NCBI GenBank assembly: GCA_019352055.1 | Contig: JABBOB010000027.1 | Location: forward strand, 1 to 39,757 | Length of the DNA stretch: 39,757 nucleotides | From: Acidobacteriota bacterium | GTDB lineage: Bacteria > Actinomycetota > Actinomycetes > Actinomycetales > Microbacteriaceae | Direction of reading: 5' to 3' | Shown here: one piece after another, positions 1 to 6,689 of the stretch | How the letters are laid out: each line of letters begins with the position of its first letter | How positions within the stretch are numbered: position 1 is the stretch's first letter | Notes under the pieces: generated by a model | Seen by the model: the letters and a program-made list of their open reading frames with translations, nothing else | What the model was told of the DNA's origin: nothing | Database searches by the model: none | Position numbers and translations under genes: made by a program

Positions 1-40
1 GCTCAGCCCGTTCGCCTACAGCACCTATCGGGGCTCCTAG
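1..40 (+). CDS. 5-hydroxyisourate hydrolase, C-terminal end only
   Basis: Reading from base 2, the frame gives LSPFAYSTYRGS and then TAG at 38-40. The terminal YRGS tetrapeptide preceded by SP-(F/Y)-x-YST is the signature end of 5-hydroxyisourate hydrolase (transthyretin-like HIU hydrolase). That enzyme hydrolyses the product of urate oxidase to OHCU. The rest of the gene lies left of the window. It is convergent with urate oxidase, whose stop codon begins 11 bases further on, which supports a purine-degradation role. Only 12 residues are visible, so the call rests on this motif and on the neighbour. Confidence 0.85.
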   Translation, partial: LSPFAYSTYRGS

Positions 41-51
41 CTCGCGCCGCC

Positions 52-951
52 TCAGGCGAGGGGGGTGAAGGACCACCAGGCGTCCCCGGCCGCCGCGGCG
101 CCCTCCCGCACGGCGGAGGCCTGGATCAGACCGTAGGGGCGGTCGTCCGCGTGGAAGACCTCGTTCTCGTTCGCCTCATCGAACCGGGAGAAGTCGACGA
201 GGAAGTGGTGCTTGTTCGGCGCGACGAGCCGGATCTCGGCGATCTCCGGGTACGCCTCGAGCGCCGCGCGGCCCATGTGCCACAGCGTCTGCTGCAGCGC
301 GAAGGACTCGAGGGTGGCGAACTGCTCGAGCATCGCGGACCTGACCCCCGCGTACATCGCGTTCCAGTCGAGGTCCACGGCCGGATCGGTGACCCGCCAG
401 CGCGCGGTGAGCGCCGTCGCCATGATCCGATCGTCGGTCGGCTCCAGCGTCGTGTACTCGTCGACGAGGAAGTCCTTGAAGTGGCTGCCCGTGCTCTTCA
501 GCACCGTCAGGTCCTTGAAGCCCTGCACCACGTGCGTCGCAGCGGCTTCGAGCGTGACAGCCGCCGTGCGCACCTCCTGGCCGGAGCGGACGAACGTGTG
601 GTCGTGCGGTGCGCCGTCGATGACGGCCCGGGTCCACTCGAAGCGCTCGATCTCGATGCGCGCGGACTCGACCGGCTCGACGTCGTCGACGAAGTGATGC
701 GCCAGGGCGACGCCCCACGTCTCGATGGGGTCGGGGTTCAGCTTCTTCGCCCAGACGTACGCGGAGTTCTTCTGCGTGTCGGTCGGCAGCACGTCCCGCT
801 GGTCGCCGGCCAGGTACGCAGGGCCGAACGCGCCGCGCAGCGCGGTGGTGACGCTGAGGTCGGTGATCTCGTGGCGTGCGGTGTCCCGCACGATCCGCAC
901 CAGGCGCGTCTCCGCCTTGCCGTACTGGAACGGGCCGAGGACGATCGCCAT
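52..951 (-). CDS. pucL: Urate oxidase (uricase)
   Basis: Cofactor-free uricase, oxidising urate to 5-hydroxyisourate in the cytoplasm. The 299-residue length is normal for the family. Lys12 in YGKAETR and Thr57 in PTDTQKNS correspond to the catalytic Lys-Thr pair of tunnelling-fold uricases. The NKHHFLVDF block near residues 246-254 carries the conserved Asn-Lys-His segment that contacts the substrate. Two T-fold repeats of about 140 residues fit the length. The ATG at 951 starts directly at the conserved N-terminus MAIVLGPFQYGK. The gene is divergent from a GNAT gene (59 bases apart) and convergent with the hydroxyisourate hydrolase gene, so the two consecutive enzymes are not co-transcribed. 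Confidence 0.96.
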   Translation of the reverse strand: MAIVLGPFQYGKAETRLVRIVRDTARHEITDLSVTTALRGAFGPAYLAGDQRDVLPTDTQKNSAYVWAKKLNPDPIETWGVALAHHFVDDVEPVESARIEIERFEWTRAVIDGAPHDHTFVRSGQEVRTAAVTLEAAATHVVQGFKDLTVLKSTGSHFKDFLVDEYTTLEPTDDRIMATALTARWRVTDPAVDLDWNAMYAGVRSAMLEQFATLESFALQQTLWHMGRAALEAYPEIAEIRLVAPNKHHFLVDFSRFDEANENEVFHADDRPYGLIQASAVREGAAAAGDAWWSFTPLA

Positions 952-1010
952 GTCCCGACTCTCGCACCGGCATGTGTCCCGCGTGTAACACCCCGGGGCA
1001 GGATCGACGC

Positions 1011-1793
1011 ATGAGCACCGCCGCCGAGCTCCTCGCCGCCTACGACGCCCAGCTGCGCGGCGAGCAGGAGGGGGCGACCGCGCAGCGCAGCACCCGCCTC
1101 GGCCCGCTCCGGCTGTTCGTCTTCGGCGGCGGCCGCGGCTTCATCACCTACCGCGATCTCGGGGGCCTTGCAGGCCCAGCGCTCGCCTCGCTCGTGGCGG
1201 AGGCCAGGGATGCGCTCGCGGCCGACCCCGCCGTGACCGAGGTGGAGTGGAAGACGCGAGGGCACGACCGCGCCCCCGGACTGCACGCGGCGCTGCTCGC
1301 CGGCGGATTCGAGCCCCAGGAGCAGGAATCGATCATGATCGGACCCGCCGAGCTGCTCGCACTCGAGCTCCCTCTGCCGGACGGCGTGTCGCTCCGCCGG
1401 GTCACCGAGCCCGGCGACGTCCGGCGAGCCTCGCTGGCCGCCGACGAGCTCTTCGGCGACCCGCCGAACGAGGCCCGGGTGGTCGACCTGATCGAGCGGG
1501 TCCGGCGGGGCGGCGAGGTGTGGATCGCGGAGGCGGACGGCGAGATCGTGTCCACGGGGCGCATGGATCCAGTCGTCGGCACCGAGTTCGCCGGGATCTG
1601 GGGCGGCGCGACCCGCCCGGGGTGGCGCCGCCGCGGGATCTACCGGGCGCTGACGGCCGCGCGCGCGAGGTCCGCGCTCGAGCGCGGCGTCCGCTACCTC
1701 AGCAGCGATTCGACCGAGTACTCGCGGCCGATCCTGGAGCGCAGCGGGTTCGTGCGGGTGTCGACCACGACCCCCTACGAGTGGCGCCGTTGA
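1011..1793 (+). CDS. GNAT family N-acetyltransferase
   Basis: A 260-residue protein whose C-terminal half (about residues 115-260) is a GNAT fold. It has GEVWIAEADGEIVSTG as beta strands 2-4, then the acetyl-CoA loop RPGWRRRGIYRAL (Q/RxxGxG/A-like), and ends with the typical ILERSGFVRV strand. The N-terminal half carries a degenerate GNAT-like segment (HAALLAGGFEPQE), so this may be a tandem-GNAT protein. The substrate is unknown. The ATG at 1011 is chosen because a CAGGAT -10-like box ends 6 bases before it, which suggests a leaderless message, and because further upstream the frame runs into the uricase promoter region. It sits between two purine-degradation genes without obvious functional linkage. 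Confidence 0.85.
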   Translation: MSTAAELLAAYDAQLRGEQEGATAQRSTRLGPLRLFVFGGGRGFITYRDLGGLAGPALASLVAEARDALAADPAVTEVEWKTRGHDRAPGLHAALLAGGFEPQEQESIMIGPAELLALELPLPDGVSLRRVTEPGDVRRASLAADELFGDPPNEARVVDLIERVRRGGEVWIAEADGEIVSTGRMDPVVGTEFAGIWGGATRPGWRRRGIYRALTAARARSALERGVRYLSSDSTEYSRPILERSGFVRVSTTTPYEWRR

Positions 1794-1826
1794 GACCGCT
1801 CGGGTAGCAGCCCCCATGACAGGAGG

Positions 1827-3149
1827 TCAGGGACGCGCGAGCAGGCGCCCCCTCGGGGCGGCATCGACGTCGACCGGGACCCCGGCGAGCATGGTGCTGC
1901 GCACCGCGCCGGTCAGCTCGTGCCCGATGTAGGCGCTGACCCGGTTGCGGTACCGCAGCTCGTCGGCGGCGACGCGGTGCGACGCCTCCGGGGCGAACAC
2001 CACGAGGTCGGCGTCCGCGCCTGCCGCGATCCGGCCCTTCGTCGACAGCCCGGCGAACTCGGCGGTGCTGCGGGAGAACCACCCGACGACGGTCTCGAGG
2101 GGGACCCCGCGGCGCCGCGCCTCCGTCCAGACCGCGGGCAGCCCGAACTGCAGCCCCGAGATCCCGCCCCAGGCGACCTGGAAGTCGCCCGCGCCCGCGA
2201 ACTTCCGCTCGGCCGTGGAGGGGGAGTGGTCGCTGACGACGAGGTCGATCGTCCCGTCGAGCAGGCCCCCCCACAGCACGTCCTGGTTGGCGGCGTCCCG
2301 GATGGGCGGACAGCACTTGTACTGGGTCGCGCCGTCGGGGATGTGCGCCTCGTCGAACACGAGGTAGTGGGGGCAGGTCTCTGCGGTGATCCGCAGCCCC
2401 TCCGCCTTCGCGTCGCGGATCTGCTGCACGGCCGACGCGGCCGACACGTGCAGGACGTGCGCCCGCCCCCCGGTTCGCCGCAGGCCGTCGAGCACCGCCC
2501 CGATCGCGGTCGTCTCGGCCTCCTCCGGGCGCGACGCGACGAACGCCGGGTAGGCGGGGCCCCCCGCGTTCGCGGCCCGGACGAGCACGTCGGGATCCTC
2601 CGCGTGCACGATCAGCAGGCCGTCGAACCGGGCCAGCTCGTCGAGCGCGGCGTCGAGCTGCTCGCGGACGAGATGCGGGAACTCGTCGACGCCGGAGGGA
2701 GCGAGGAAGCACTTGAAGCCGAACACGCCTGCGTCCCACAGCGCTCGGAGACGACCGAGCGAGTCGGGCACCGCGCCGCCCCAGAAGCCGATGTCGACGA
2801 GGGCCGCAGGTGCGGCGGCAGCGCGCTTGACCTCGAGGGCGGCCACGTCGATCGTCGGCGGGATCGAGTTCAGGGGCATGTCGATGAGCGTCGTGACGCC
2901 GCCCGCCGCCGCGGCGGCGGTGGCGGTGCGGAACCCCTCCCACTCCGTCCGGCCGGGCTCGTTGACGTGCACATGGGTGTCGACGAGGCCCGGCAGCAGC
3001 ACCTCGTCGGACGCGAGAAGCAGCGCATCGGCCGGCGCCTCCTCCAGCAGGCCGATGCGGTCGATCCGGCCGTCGGCGACGAAGACGGTCGCCGGACGGA
3101 ATGCGCCGTCGACGAGCACGCGGTCGGCCGCGATCACGAGGTCCGTCAC
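1827..3149 (-). CDS. allB: Allantoinase
   Basis: Amidohydrolase that opens the hydantoin ring of allantoin to allantoate, the step after urate oxidation. It has 440 residues from the GTG at 3149, which is preceded by a GGGAGGGAG ribosome site. An upstream ATG at 3260 would add 37 non-conserved residues and overlap the divergent gene. The binuclear metal site is visible: HVH (His59/His61) in DTHVHVNEPGR, the carboxylated Lys146 in GFKCFL, His182 in IVHAED, His234 in LHVSAA, and Asp307 in SDHSPS. The NEPGR motif and the KC-PP-IR segment fit allantoinase better than dihydropyrimidinase or dihydroorotase. Nearby uricase, HIU hydrolase and xanthine dehydrogenase support the assignment. Confidence 0.94.
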   Translation of the reverse strand: MTDLVIAADRVLVDGAFRPATVFVADGRIDRIGLLEEAPADALLLASDEVLLPGLVDTHVHVNEPGRTEWEGFRTATAAAAAGGVTTLIDMPLNSIPPTIDVAALEVKRAAAAPAALVDIGFWGGAVPDSLGRLRALWDAGVFGFKCFLAPSGVDEFPHLVREQLDAALDELARFDGLLIVHAEDPDVLVRAANAGGPAYPAFVASRPEEAETTAIGAVLDGLRRTGGRAHVLHVSAASAVQQIRDAKAEGLRITAETCPHYLVFDEAHIPDGATQYKCCPPIRDAANQDVLWGGLLDGTIDLVVSDHSPSTAERKFAGAGDFQVAWGGISGLQFGLPAVWTEARRRGVPLETVVGWFSRSTAEFAGLSTKGRIAAGADADLVVFAPEASHRVAADELRYRNRVSAYIGHELTGAVRSTMLAGVPVDVDAAPRGRLLARP

Positions 3150-3244
3150 GGGTCTCCCTCCCTCGGAGTCCGGCGATTCAACCAGGCGCGCTTTTCGGGC
3201 AGATGACGGGCGCCCGTCCAGGGACGGCCGGTGAGAATGCGGCA

Positions 3245-4015
3245 ATGCCATACGAGTCAACGCTGCAGACCGTCCTCGACCGCGAGCCCGAGCCCACCGG
3301 GGGGACGGTGGGGACCGACGTCGACTACGAGTCGGACGGGGTGCGCTTCCGCGGCTACCTCGCCGTCCCTGCCGGAACCTCCGGCCGGGTACCCGGCGTC
3401 CTCGTCGTGCACGACTGGCTCGGCGTCACCGACGCGACGCGGATGCGCTGCGACATGCTCGCGCGCCTCGGGTACGCGGCGTTCGCGGCCGACGTCTACG
3501 GCGCCGACGTGCGCCCGTCCGACGCGGAGGCGCCCGACGTCGCCGGCCGGTTCTACGGCGACCAGGAGGCCTGGCGCGCCCGGCTCGGCGCGGCGCTCGG
3601 CCGACTCGCGGAGGAACCGGCGGTCGATCCCGACCGCCTCGCCGCCATCGGGTATTGCTTCGGCGGCTCGTCCGCGTTGCAGCTGGCTCGGACGGGCGCC
3701 GACCTGCGCGCCGTCGTCAGCTTCCACGGCGGCCTCCAGACCGGCCCTGCGGGCGAGGCGGAGCGGATCGGGGCGAAGCTGCTGGTGCTGACCGGCGGCG
3801 CGGACCCCCACGTGCCCGTCGAGTCCGTCGTGGCGCTCGAGGACGAGCTCGGCACGGTGCCGTCACTCGACTGGCAGGTCGTCACCTACTCGGGTGCGAT
3901 GCACGCGTTCACGGTCCCGACCGCGAACACCCCCGAGTACGGCGCCGCGTACGACGAGCGCGCCGACCGTCGCAGCTGGACCGCGATGAAGGACTTCTTC
4001 GCCGAAGCGCTCTGA
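3245..4015 (+). CDS. Dienelactone hydrolase family protein
   Basis: A 256-residue alpha/beta hydrolase. The nucleophile elbow is GYCFGG with Cys138, the cysteine typical of dienelactone hydrolases rather than serine. Asp follows in LTGGADPHVP and His in GAMHAF, completing a Cys-Asp-His triad. GVLVVHDWLGVTD near residue 49 is the family's first strand with its oxyanion region. Dienelactone hydrolase of the ortho-cleavage pathway is the founding member, but many actinobacterial homologues have no proven substrate and no other aromatic-degradation gene is near. The ATG at 3245 (MPYESTLQ) is the first start downstream of the divergent allantoinase gene. A MarR regulator follows 116 bases downstream. 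Confidence 0.9.
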   Translation: MPYESTLQTVLDREPEPTGGTVGTDVDYESDGVRFRGYLAVPAGTSGRVPGVLVVHDWLGVTDATRMRCDMLARLGYAAFAADVYGADVRPSDAEAPDVAGRFYGDQEAWRARLGAALGRLAEEPAVDPDRLAAIGYCFGGSSALQLARTGADLRAVVSFHGGLQTGPAGEAERIGAKLLVLTGGADPHVPVESVVALEDELGTVPSLDWQVVTYSGAMHAFTVPTANTPEYGAAYDERADRRSWTAMKDFFAEAL

Positions 4016-4068
4016 TGTCGCCGAGCGTCCCGCCTCCCGATGCCGGCGGGGCGCTCCGCGGCACGGGG

Positions 4069-4098
4069 ACCGTCCCGGTGCCGCCCGACCGGGACGGT
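4069..4098. repeat. 11-bp inverted repeat between the hydrolase and MarR genes
   Basis: ACCGTCCCGGT (4069-4079) is perfectly inverted as ACCGGGACGGT (4088-4098) around an 8-base spacer. The left arm also belongs to an imperfect 23-bp palindrome (4060-4082). The right arm runs into the predicted -35 box of the MarR gene. It could be a terminator hairpin for the hydrolase gene, although no T tract follows, or a MarR-type operator for autoregulation. The overlap with the promoter favours the operator reading. Confidence 0.6.
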
Positions 4099-4125
4099 GA
4101 CACGTCAACGACCGGATGCTATGCT
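4097..4125 (+). promoter_or_regulatory. Predicted promoter of the MarR gene (leaderless)
   Basis: GTGACA (4097-4102), a 17-base spacer and TATGCT (4120-4125) match the sigma-70-type consensus well. The expected transcription start, about 7 bases after the -10 box, coincides with the ATG at 4132, and no ribosome site precedes it. A leaderless mRNA is the natural reading. Confidence 0.65.
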
Positions 4126-4131
4126 GACCCG

Positions 4132-4614
4132 ATGTCGGAGGCGATGGGACTGGACCCCGCCGATTGGGCGATGTGGCGCGAGGTCACGGCGATGCGCTCG
4201 AACGTGGACCGTGCGCTCGAGCAGCGTCTGCAGCGCGACGCCGGCATCTCCGGTGCCGACTTCGACGTGCTGCACAGCCTGTCGGTCGCGGAGGGCAACC
4301 GGCTCCGCGCCGGTGCTCTCGCCGAGTCGCTCGGCTGGGAGAAGAGCCGGATCTCGCACCAGGTGCGCCGCATGGCGGAACGCGGGCTCGTGGAGCGCGC
4401 CGACTGCCCGACCGATCTGCGCGGCACCTGGGTCGTGCTGACCGCCGCGGGTGCCGACGCGTTCGCCACGGCCTCCTGCGGATACGTCGAGACGCTCGAG
4501 CACGTGCTGTTCTCGCGGCTCGACGCGGAGGACAAGGCCCGGCTGCATCGCGCCGCCTCGATCGTGATCGACGGCCTGCTCGCACCCGACGCACAGGCTT
4601 CGCCGACCCGCTGA
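4132..4614 (+). CDS. MarR family transcriptional regulator
   Basis: A 160-residue winged-helix regulator. The recognition region reads LAESLGWEKSRISHQVRRMAERGLVER (about residues 63-89), followed by the wing DLRGTWVVLTAAG, the classical MarR DNA-binding block. N- and C-terminal helices would form the dimer interface. It lies downstream of the dienelactone hydrolase on the same strand but has its own predicted promoter, overlapped by an inverted repeat that may be its operator. The start at 4132 is fixed by the -10 box spacing. An internal ATG at 4144 is possible but gives no better context. The ligand cannot be inferred. Confidence 0.92.
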   Translation: MSEAMGLDPADWAMWREVTAMRSNVDRALEQRLQRDAGISGADFDVLHSLSVAEGNRLRAGALAESLGWEKSRISHQVRRMAERGLVERADCPTDLRGTWVVLTAAGADAFATASCGYVETLEHVLFSRLDAEDKARLHRAASIVIDGLLAPDAQASPTR

Positions 4615-4644
4615 TGCCAGGGTGACTCCGTCGAAAGGATGCGG

Positions 4645-4860
4645 ATGAACCCCATCAAGGCATTGGTAGATGCAGGCTTCAAGAGCGAGTACGCCTACTG
4701 GGGCGGCTTCATCTCGATCGGTCTGAGCTTCGCGTCCTGGGGCCTCTCGCAGGCCAAGGACTCGAAGGACAAGGCGCAGTCGGACCGCTGGGGGATCTTC
4801 GTGGGCCACTGGGCCCCGACCTTCTTCGCGCTCGGCGTCGCGCTCAAGCTCGAGGAGTAG
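4645..4860 (+). CDS. Small conserved hypothetical membrane protein
   Basis: A 71-residue protein starting MNPIKALVDAGFKSEYAYWG. A hydrophobic segment (about residues 19-34, GGFISIGLSFASWGLS) and a second (about 49-66, FVGHWAPTFFALGVALKL) flank a charged loop rich in Lys and Asp. I recognise it as a type of short hypothetical protein common in actinobacteria, with no known function. The ATG at 4645 is preferred over the ATG at 4639 because the AAAGG ribosome site (4634-4638) lies 6 bases upstream of it and would abut the other. It is convergent with the response regulator, with a strong hairpin between them. Confidence 0.8.
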   Translation: MNPIKALVDAGFKSEYAYWGGFISIGLSFASWGLSQAKDSKDKAQSDRWGIFVGHWAPTFFALGVALKLEE

Positions 4861-4871
4861 CGAGTCGCATC

Positions 4872-4912
4872 GGGTGCAGGGGTGGGCGGGCTGACCGTCC
4901 GCCCCTCCACCC
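4872..4912. terminator. Bidirectional hairpin between convergent genes
   Basis: Arms 4872-4889 and 4895-4912 pair over 18 positions with one C-C mismatch and two G-U wobbles around a 5-base loop. The hairpin sits 12 bases after the stop of the small membrane protein gene and 9 bases from the stop of the convergent response-regulator gene. It is the likely terminator for both, without a clear T tract. Confidence 0.7.
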
Positions 4913-4921
4913 GAAGGTGGC

Positions 4922-5578
4922 TCATGGGCCGCCGAGCCAGTGATCGATCCGGTGGCGGTCGGGTGCGAAGCCGTTGGCGACTCCCCACAGCACCGCGCGT
5001 GTCCGACTGTCGGCTCCGATCTTGCGGTAGATCGAGCGGATGTAGGACTTCACCGTGTTCGGGCTGAGGTAGGCGAGCGCCGCCACCTCCGCGTTGCTCT
5101 TCCCCTGCGTGATCAGAGCGAGGATCTCGGACTCGCGATCGGTCAGCCCGCGCTCGCGCCCCGGCCAGTCGAGCCGGGGCGAACTGACCACGCGCCCCGA
5201 CACCTCGGAGACCACGATCTCGCCGGCGCGGATCCGTTCGAGCGCGGCCACCAGGTCCTCCGCGGACATCGCCTTCGACAGGTACCCGCGCGCACCCTGG
5301 CGGATCGCCGACTCGACGAGCTCCGGGTGGAAGTTCCAGGTGTAGACGACGACGCAGTCGGTCTTCGGGCTCGCCAGCAGGGCGGCCAGCTCCTCGTGGT
5401 CGGACTCCGGCTGCGCGAACGAGTCGTACAGGACGACGTCGATCGCATCGTCCAGCGCGGTGTTGGCGTCGATCTCCGCGACCACGACCCGATCGCGATG
5501 CTCGTCGAAGAGATGGGCGACCCCGATCAGCACCACGTCGTAGTCGTCGACGAGCGCCACGGTGATCGGCCTCGTCAT
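4922..5578 (-). CDS. LuxR/NarL-family response regulator
   Basis: A 218-residue protein. The receiver domain covers about residues 1-120: the acidic pair Asp11/Asp12 in VALVDDYDVV, candidate phospho-acceptor Asp52 in VVLYDSF, the Thr80 switch in VVYTWN, and Lys102 in GYLSKAM. A LuxR-type HTH covers about residues 148-205 (LTDRESEILALITQGKSNAEVA, SPNTVKSYIRSIYRKIGA). The segment after Asp52 reads SFAQPES rather than the usual xMP, so phosphorylation is plausible but not certain. No histidine kinase is adjacent. A GTG at 5590 (VSTVMTRP) is an alternative start. A perfect palindrome lies just upstream, between this gene and the divergent YeaQ-like gene. Confidence 0.88.
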   Translation of the reverse strand: MTRPITVALVDDYDVVLIGVAHLFDEHRDRVVVAEIDANTALDDAIDVVLYDSFAQPESDHEELAALLASPKTDCVVVYTWNFHPELVESAIRQGARGYLSKAMSAEDLVAALERIRAGEIVVSEVSGRVVSSPRLDWPGRERGLTDRESEILALITQGKSNAEVAALAYLSPNTVKSYIRSIYRKIGADSRTRAVLWGVANGFAPDRHRIDHWLGGP

Positions 5579-5601
5579 CACCGTGCTCACGATCGGAAAG
5601 T

Positions 5602-5617
5602 ACACCCCTAGGGGTGT
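5602..5617. promoter_or_regulatory. 16-bp perfect palindrome, candidate operator
   Basis: ACACCCCTAGGGGTGT is self-complementary. On the minus strand it is followed at once by TACTTT (5601-5596), a plausible -10 box for the response-regulator gene, so the palindrome would cover the -35/spacer region. It lies 23 bases upstream of the ATG at 5578 and 93 bases upstream of the divergent YeaQ-like gene. It is reminiscent of dyad operators with C-run/G-run arms such as those of CsoR-type metal sensors, but the binding protein is unknown. Confidence 0.6.
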
Positions 5618-5710
5618 GCTGCGCCCCTCCCCGACCTGGTCGACTGCTCTCGAGCCCGACATCCGGGCCACCAGCACGCGCCGAACAGCGCGGGGAACGA
5701 AGGAGCAGCA

Positions 5711-5995
5711 ATGGGCATCCTCGGCACCATCATCACGATCGTCATAATCGGCCTGATCGCCGGCTTCATCGCTCGGGCGATCGTCCCCGGCCGGCAGAGC
5801 ATGGGCATCGGAGCGACGATCCTGCTCGGCATCGTCGGCTCGTTCATCGGCGGGTTCCTCGGCTTCCTGATCTTCCACGCCGACCCCCAGGGGGGCCTCC
5901 TTCAGCCGTCGGGCATCATCGGATCGATCATCGGCGCGATCATCGCCCTGCTCATCTACGTCTCGGTCCGCGGGCGCACCGGGCGCCGCGCCTGA
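5711..5995 (+). CDS. GlsB/YeaQ/YmgE family stress-response membrane protein
   Basis: A 94-residue very hydrophobic protein in the transglycosylase-associated (YeaQ/GlsB) family. The pattern is a first helix IIGLIAGFIARAIVPG, then a glycine-rich GIGATILLGIVGSFIGGFLG helix, and a third helix IIGSIIGAIIALLIYV. The glycine-zipper-like spacing and the ARAIVPG turn are typical. Family members are small inner-membrane proteins linked to general stress, with no defined biochemical activity. AGGAG at 5701-5705 lies 5 bases before the ATG. It is divergent from the response regulator and shares the palindrome-containing intergenic region. Confidence 0.9.
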   Translation: MGILGTIITIVIIGLIAGFIARAIVPGRQSMGIGATILLGIVGSFIGGFLGFLIFHADPQGGLLQPSGIIGSIIGAIIALLIYVSVRGRTGRRA

Positions 5996-6004
5996 ACCCT
6001 TCGA

Positions 6005-6032
6005 CCGCCGCCGCATCGGCGGCGGCCGATGC
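6005..6032. terminator. Overlapping alternative hairpins after the YeaQ-like gene
   Basis: CCGCCGCCG (6005-6013) pairs perfectly with CGGCGGCGG (6017-6025) around a 3-base loop, 9 bases after the stop codon, as expected for a terminator hairpin. A second hairpin, GCATCGGC (6013-6020) with GCCGATGC (6025-6032), uses overlapping bases, so the two cannot form together. No T tract follows. Confidence 0.6.
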
Positions 6033-6046
6033 GGTTCGATGGGCCC

Positions 6047-6637
6047 ATGGCCTCCTTCCTCGGCGCCCCCCTCCTCGTCGGCGAGCACGTCCGGCTCGAA
6101 CCACTCGCCCCTCAGCACGCTGCGGGCCTCGCGGTCGCGGTCGAGGACGGCGAGGTGTGGCGCAAGTGGTCCACCTCCGTCGCGGCGCCCGAGGACATGG
6201 CCGCGGAGATCGACCGGCGGCTCGCCGCGCACGCCGCCGGTCGAATCGTGCCCTGGGCGATCTGCCTCCCGGACGGGACGCCGGTGGGGATGACCAGCTA
6301 CTGGCAGATCGACGAGACGAACCGCCGCGTGGAGATCGGCGCCACCTGGCTCGCCCGGTCCGCGCAGAGCACGAGGGTGAACCCCGAGGCGAAGCTGCTC
6401 CAGCTCACCCGTGCGTTCGAGGAGCTCGACTGCATCGCGGTCGAGTTCCGCACCCACTGGCACAACCGCCAGTCGCGCCGTGCCATCGCCGCGCTCGGGG
6501 CGAAGCAGGACGGGGTCCTGCGCAACCACCAGATCATGCGCGACGGCTCCCTGCGCGACACGGTCGTCTTCTCCATCGTGCGCGACGAGTGGCGTGTCGT
6601 CCGCGCCGGGCTGCTGGCGCGGCTCGGCAGCGCGTGA
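6047..6637 (+). CDS. GNAT acetyltransferase, RimJ/RimL-like
   Basis: A 196-residue protein with the RimJ/RimL-type layout. It opens with LVGEHVRLEPLAPQHAAGLAVA, then PVGMTSYWQIDETNRRVEIGATWLARSAQST (strands 4-5), the acetyl-CoA region around NPEAKLLQLTRAFEEL, the NRQSRRAIAALGAKQDGVLRNH motif, and a final strand TVVFSIVRDEW. Such enzymes N-acetylate protein termini or small amines; the substrate here is unknown. The ATG at 6047 is preferred because a TTCGAT box ends 6 bases upstream (leaderless pattern). The ATG at 6029 would add six residues and lies inside the hairpin. It is followed by galT after 52 bases. Confidence 0.88.
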   Translation: MASFLGAPLLVGEHVRLEPLAPQHAAGLAVAVEDGEVWRKWSTSVAAPEDMAAEIDRRLAAHAAGRIVPWAICLPDGTPVGMTSYWQIDETNRRVEIGATWLARSAQSTRVNPEAKLLQLTRAFEELDCIAVEFRTHWHNRQSRRAIAALGAKQDGVLRNHQIMRDGSLRDTVVFSIVRDEWRVVRAGLLARLGSA

Positions 6638-6648
6638 CCGGTCGTCGG

Positions 6649-6654
6649 TAGGCT
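6649..6654 (+). promoter_or_regulatory. Candidate -10 box of the galTK operon
   Basis: TAGGCT fits a TANNNT -10 box and gives a transcription start near 6661, hence a leader of about 29 bases carrying the GGAGAGG ribosome site of galT. No convincing -35 box is visible. Confidence 0.4.
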
Positions 6655-6689
6655 GCGTCCGGCCATCACCCCGGGCCCGGAGAGGCAGC

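Noticed and set aside
3245-4614. Aromatic-degradation cluster based on dienelactone hydrolase and MarR
   Set aside because: No ring-cleavage dioxygenase, muconate cycloisomerase or maleylacetate reductase is adjacent.
5602-5617. CsoR-type copper-sensor operator
   Set aside because: The C-run/G-run palindrome is similar, but there is no copper gene or CsoR gene nearby and the usual flanking TA pattern is not matched, so only a generic operator is claimed.
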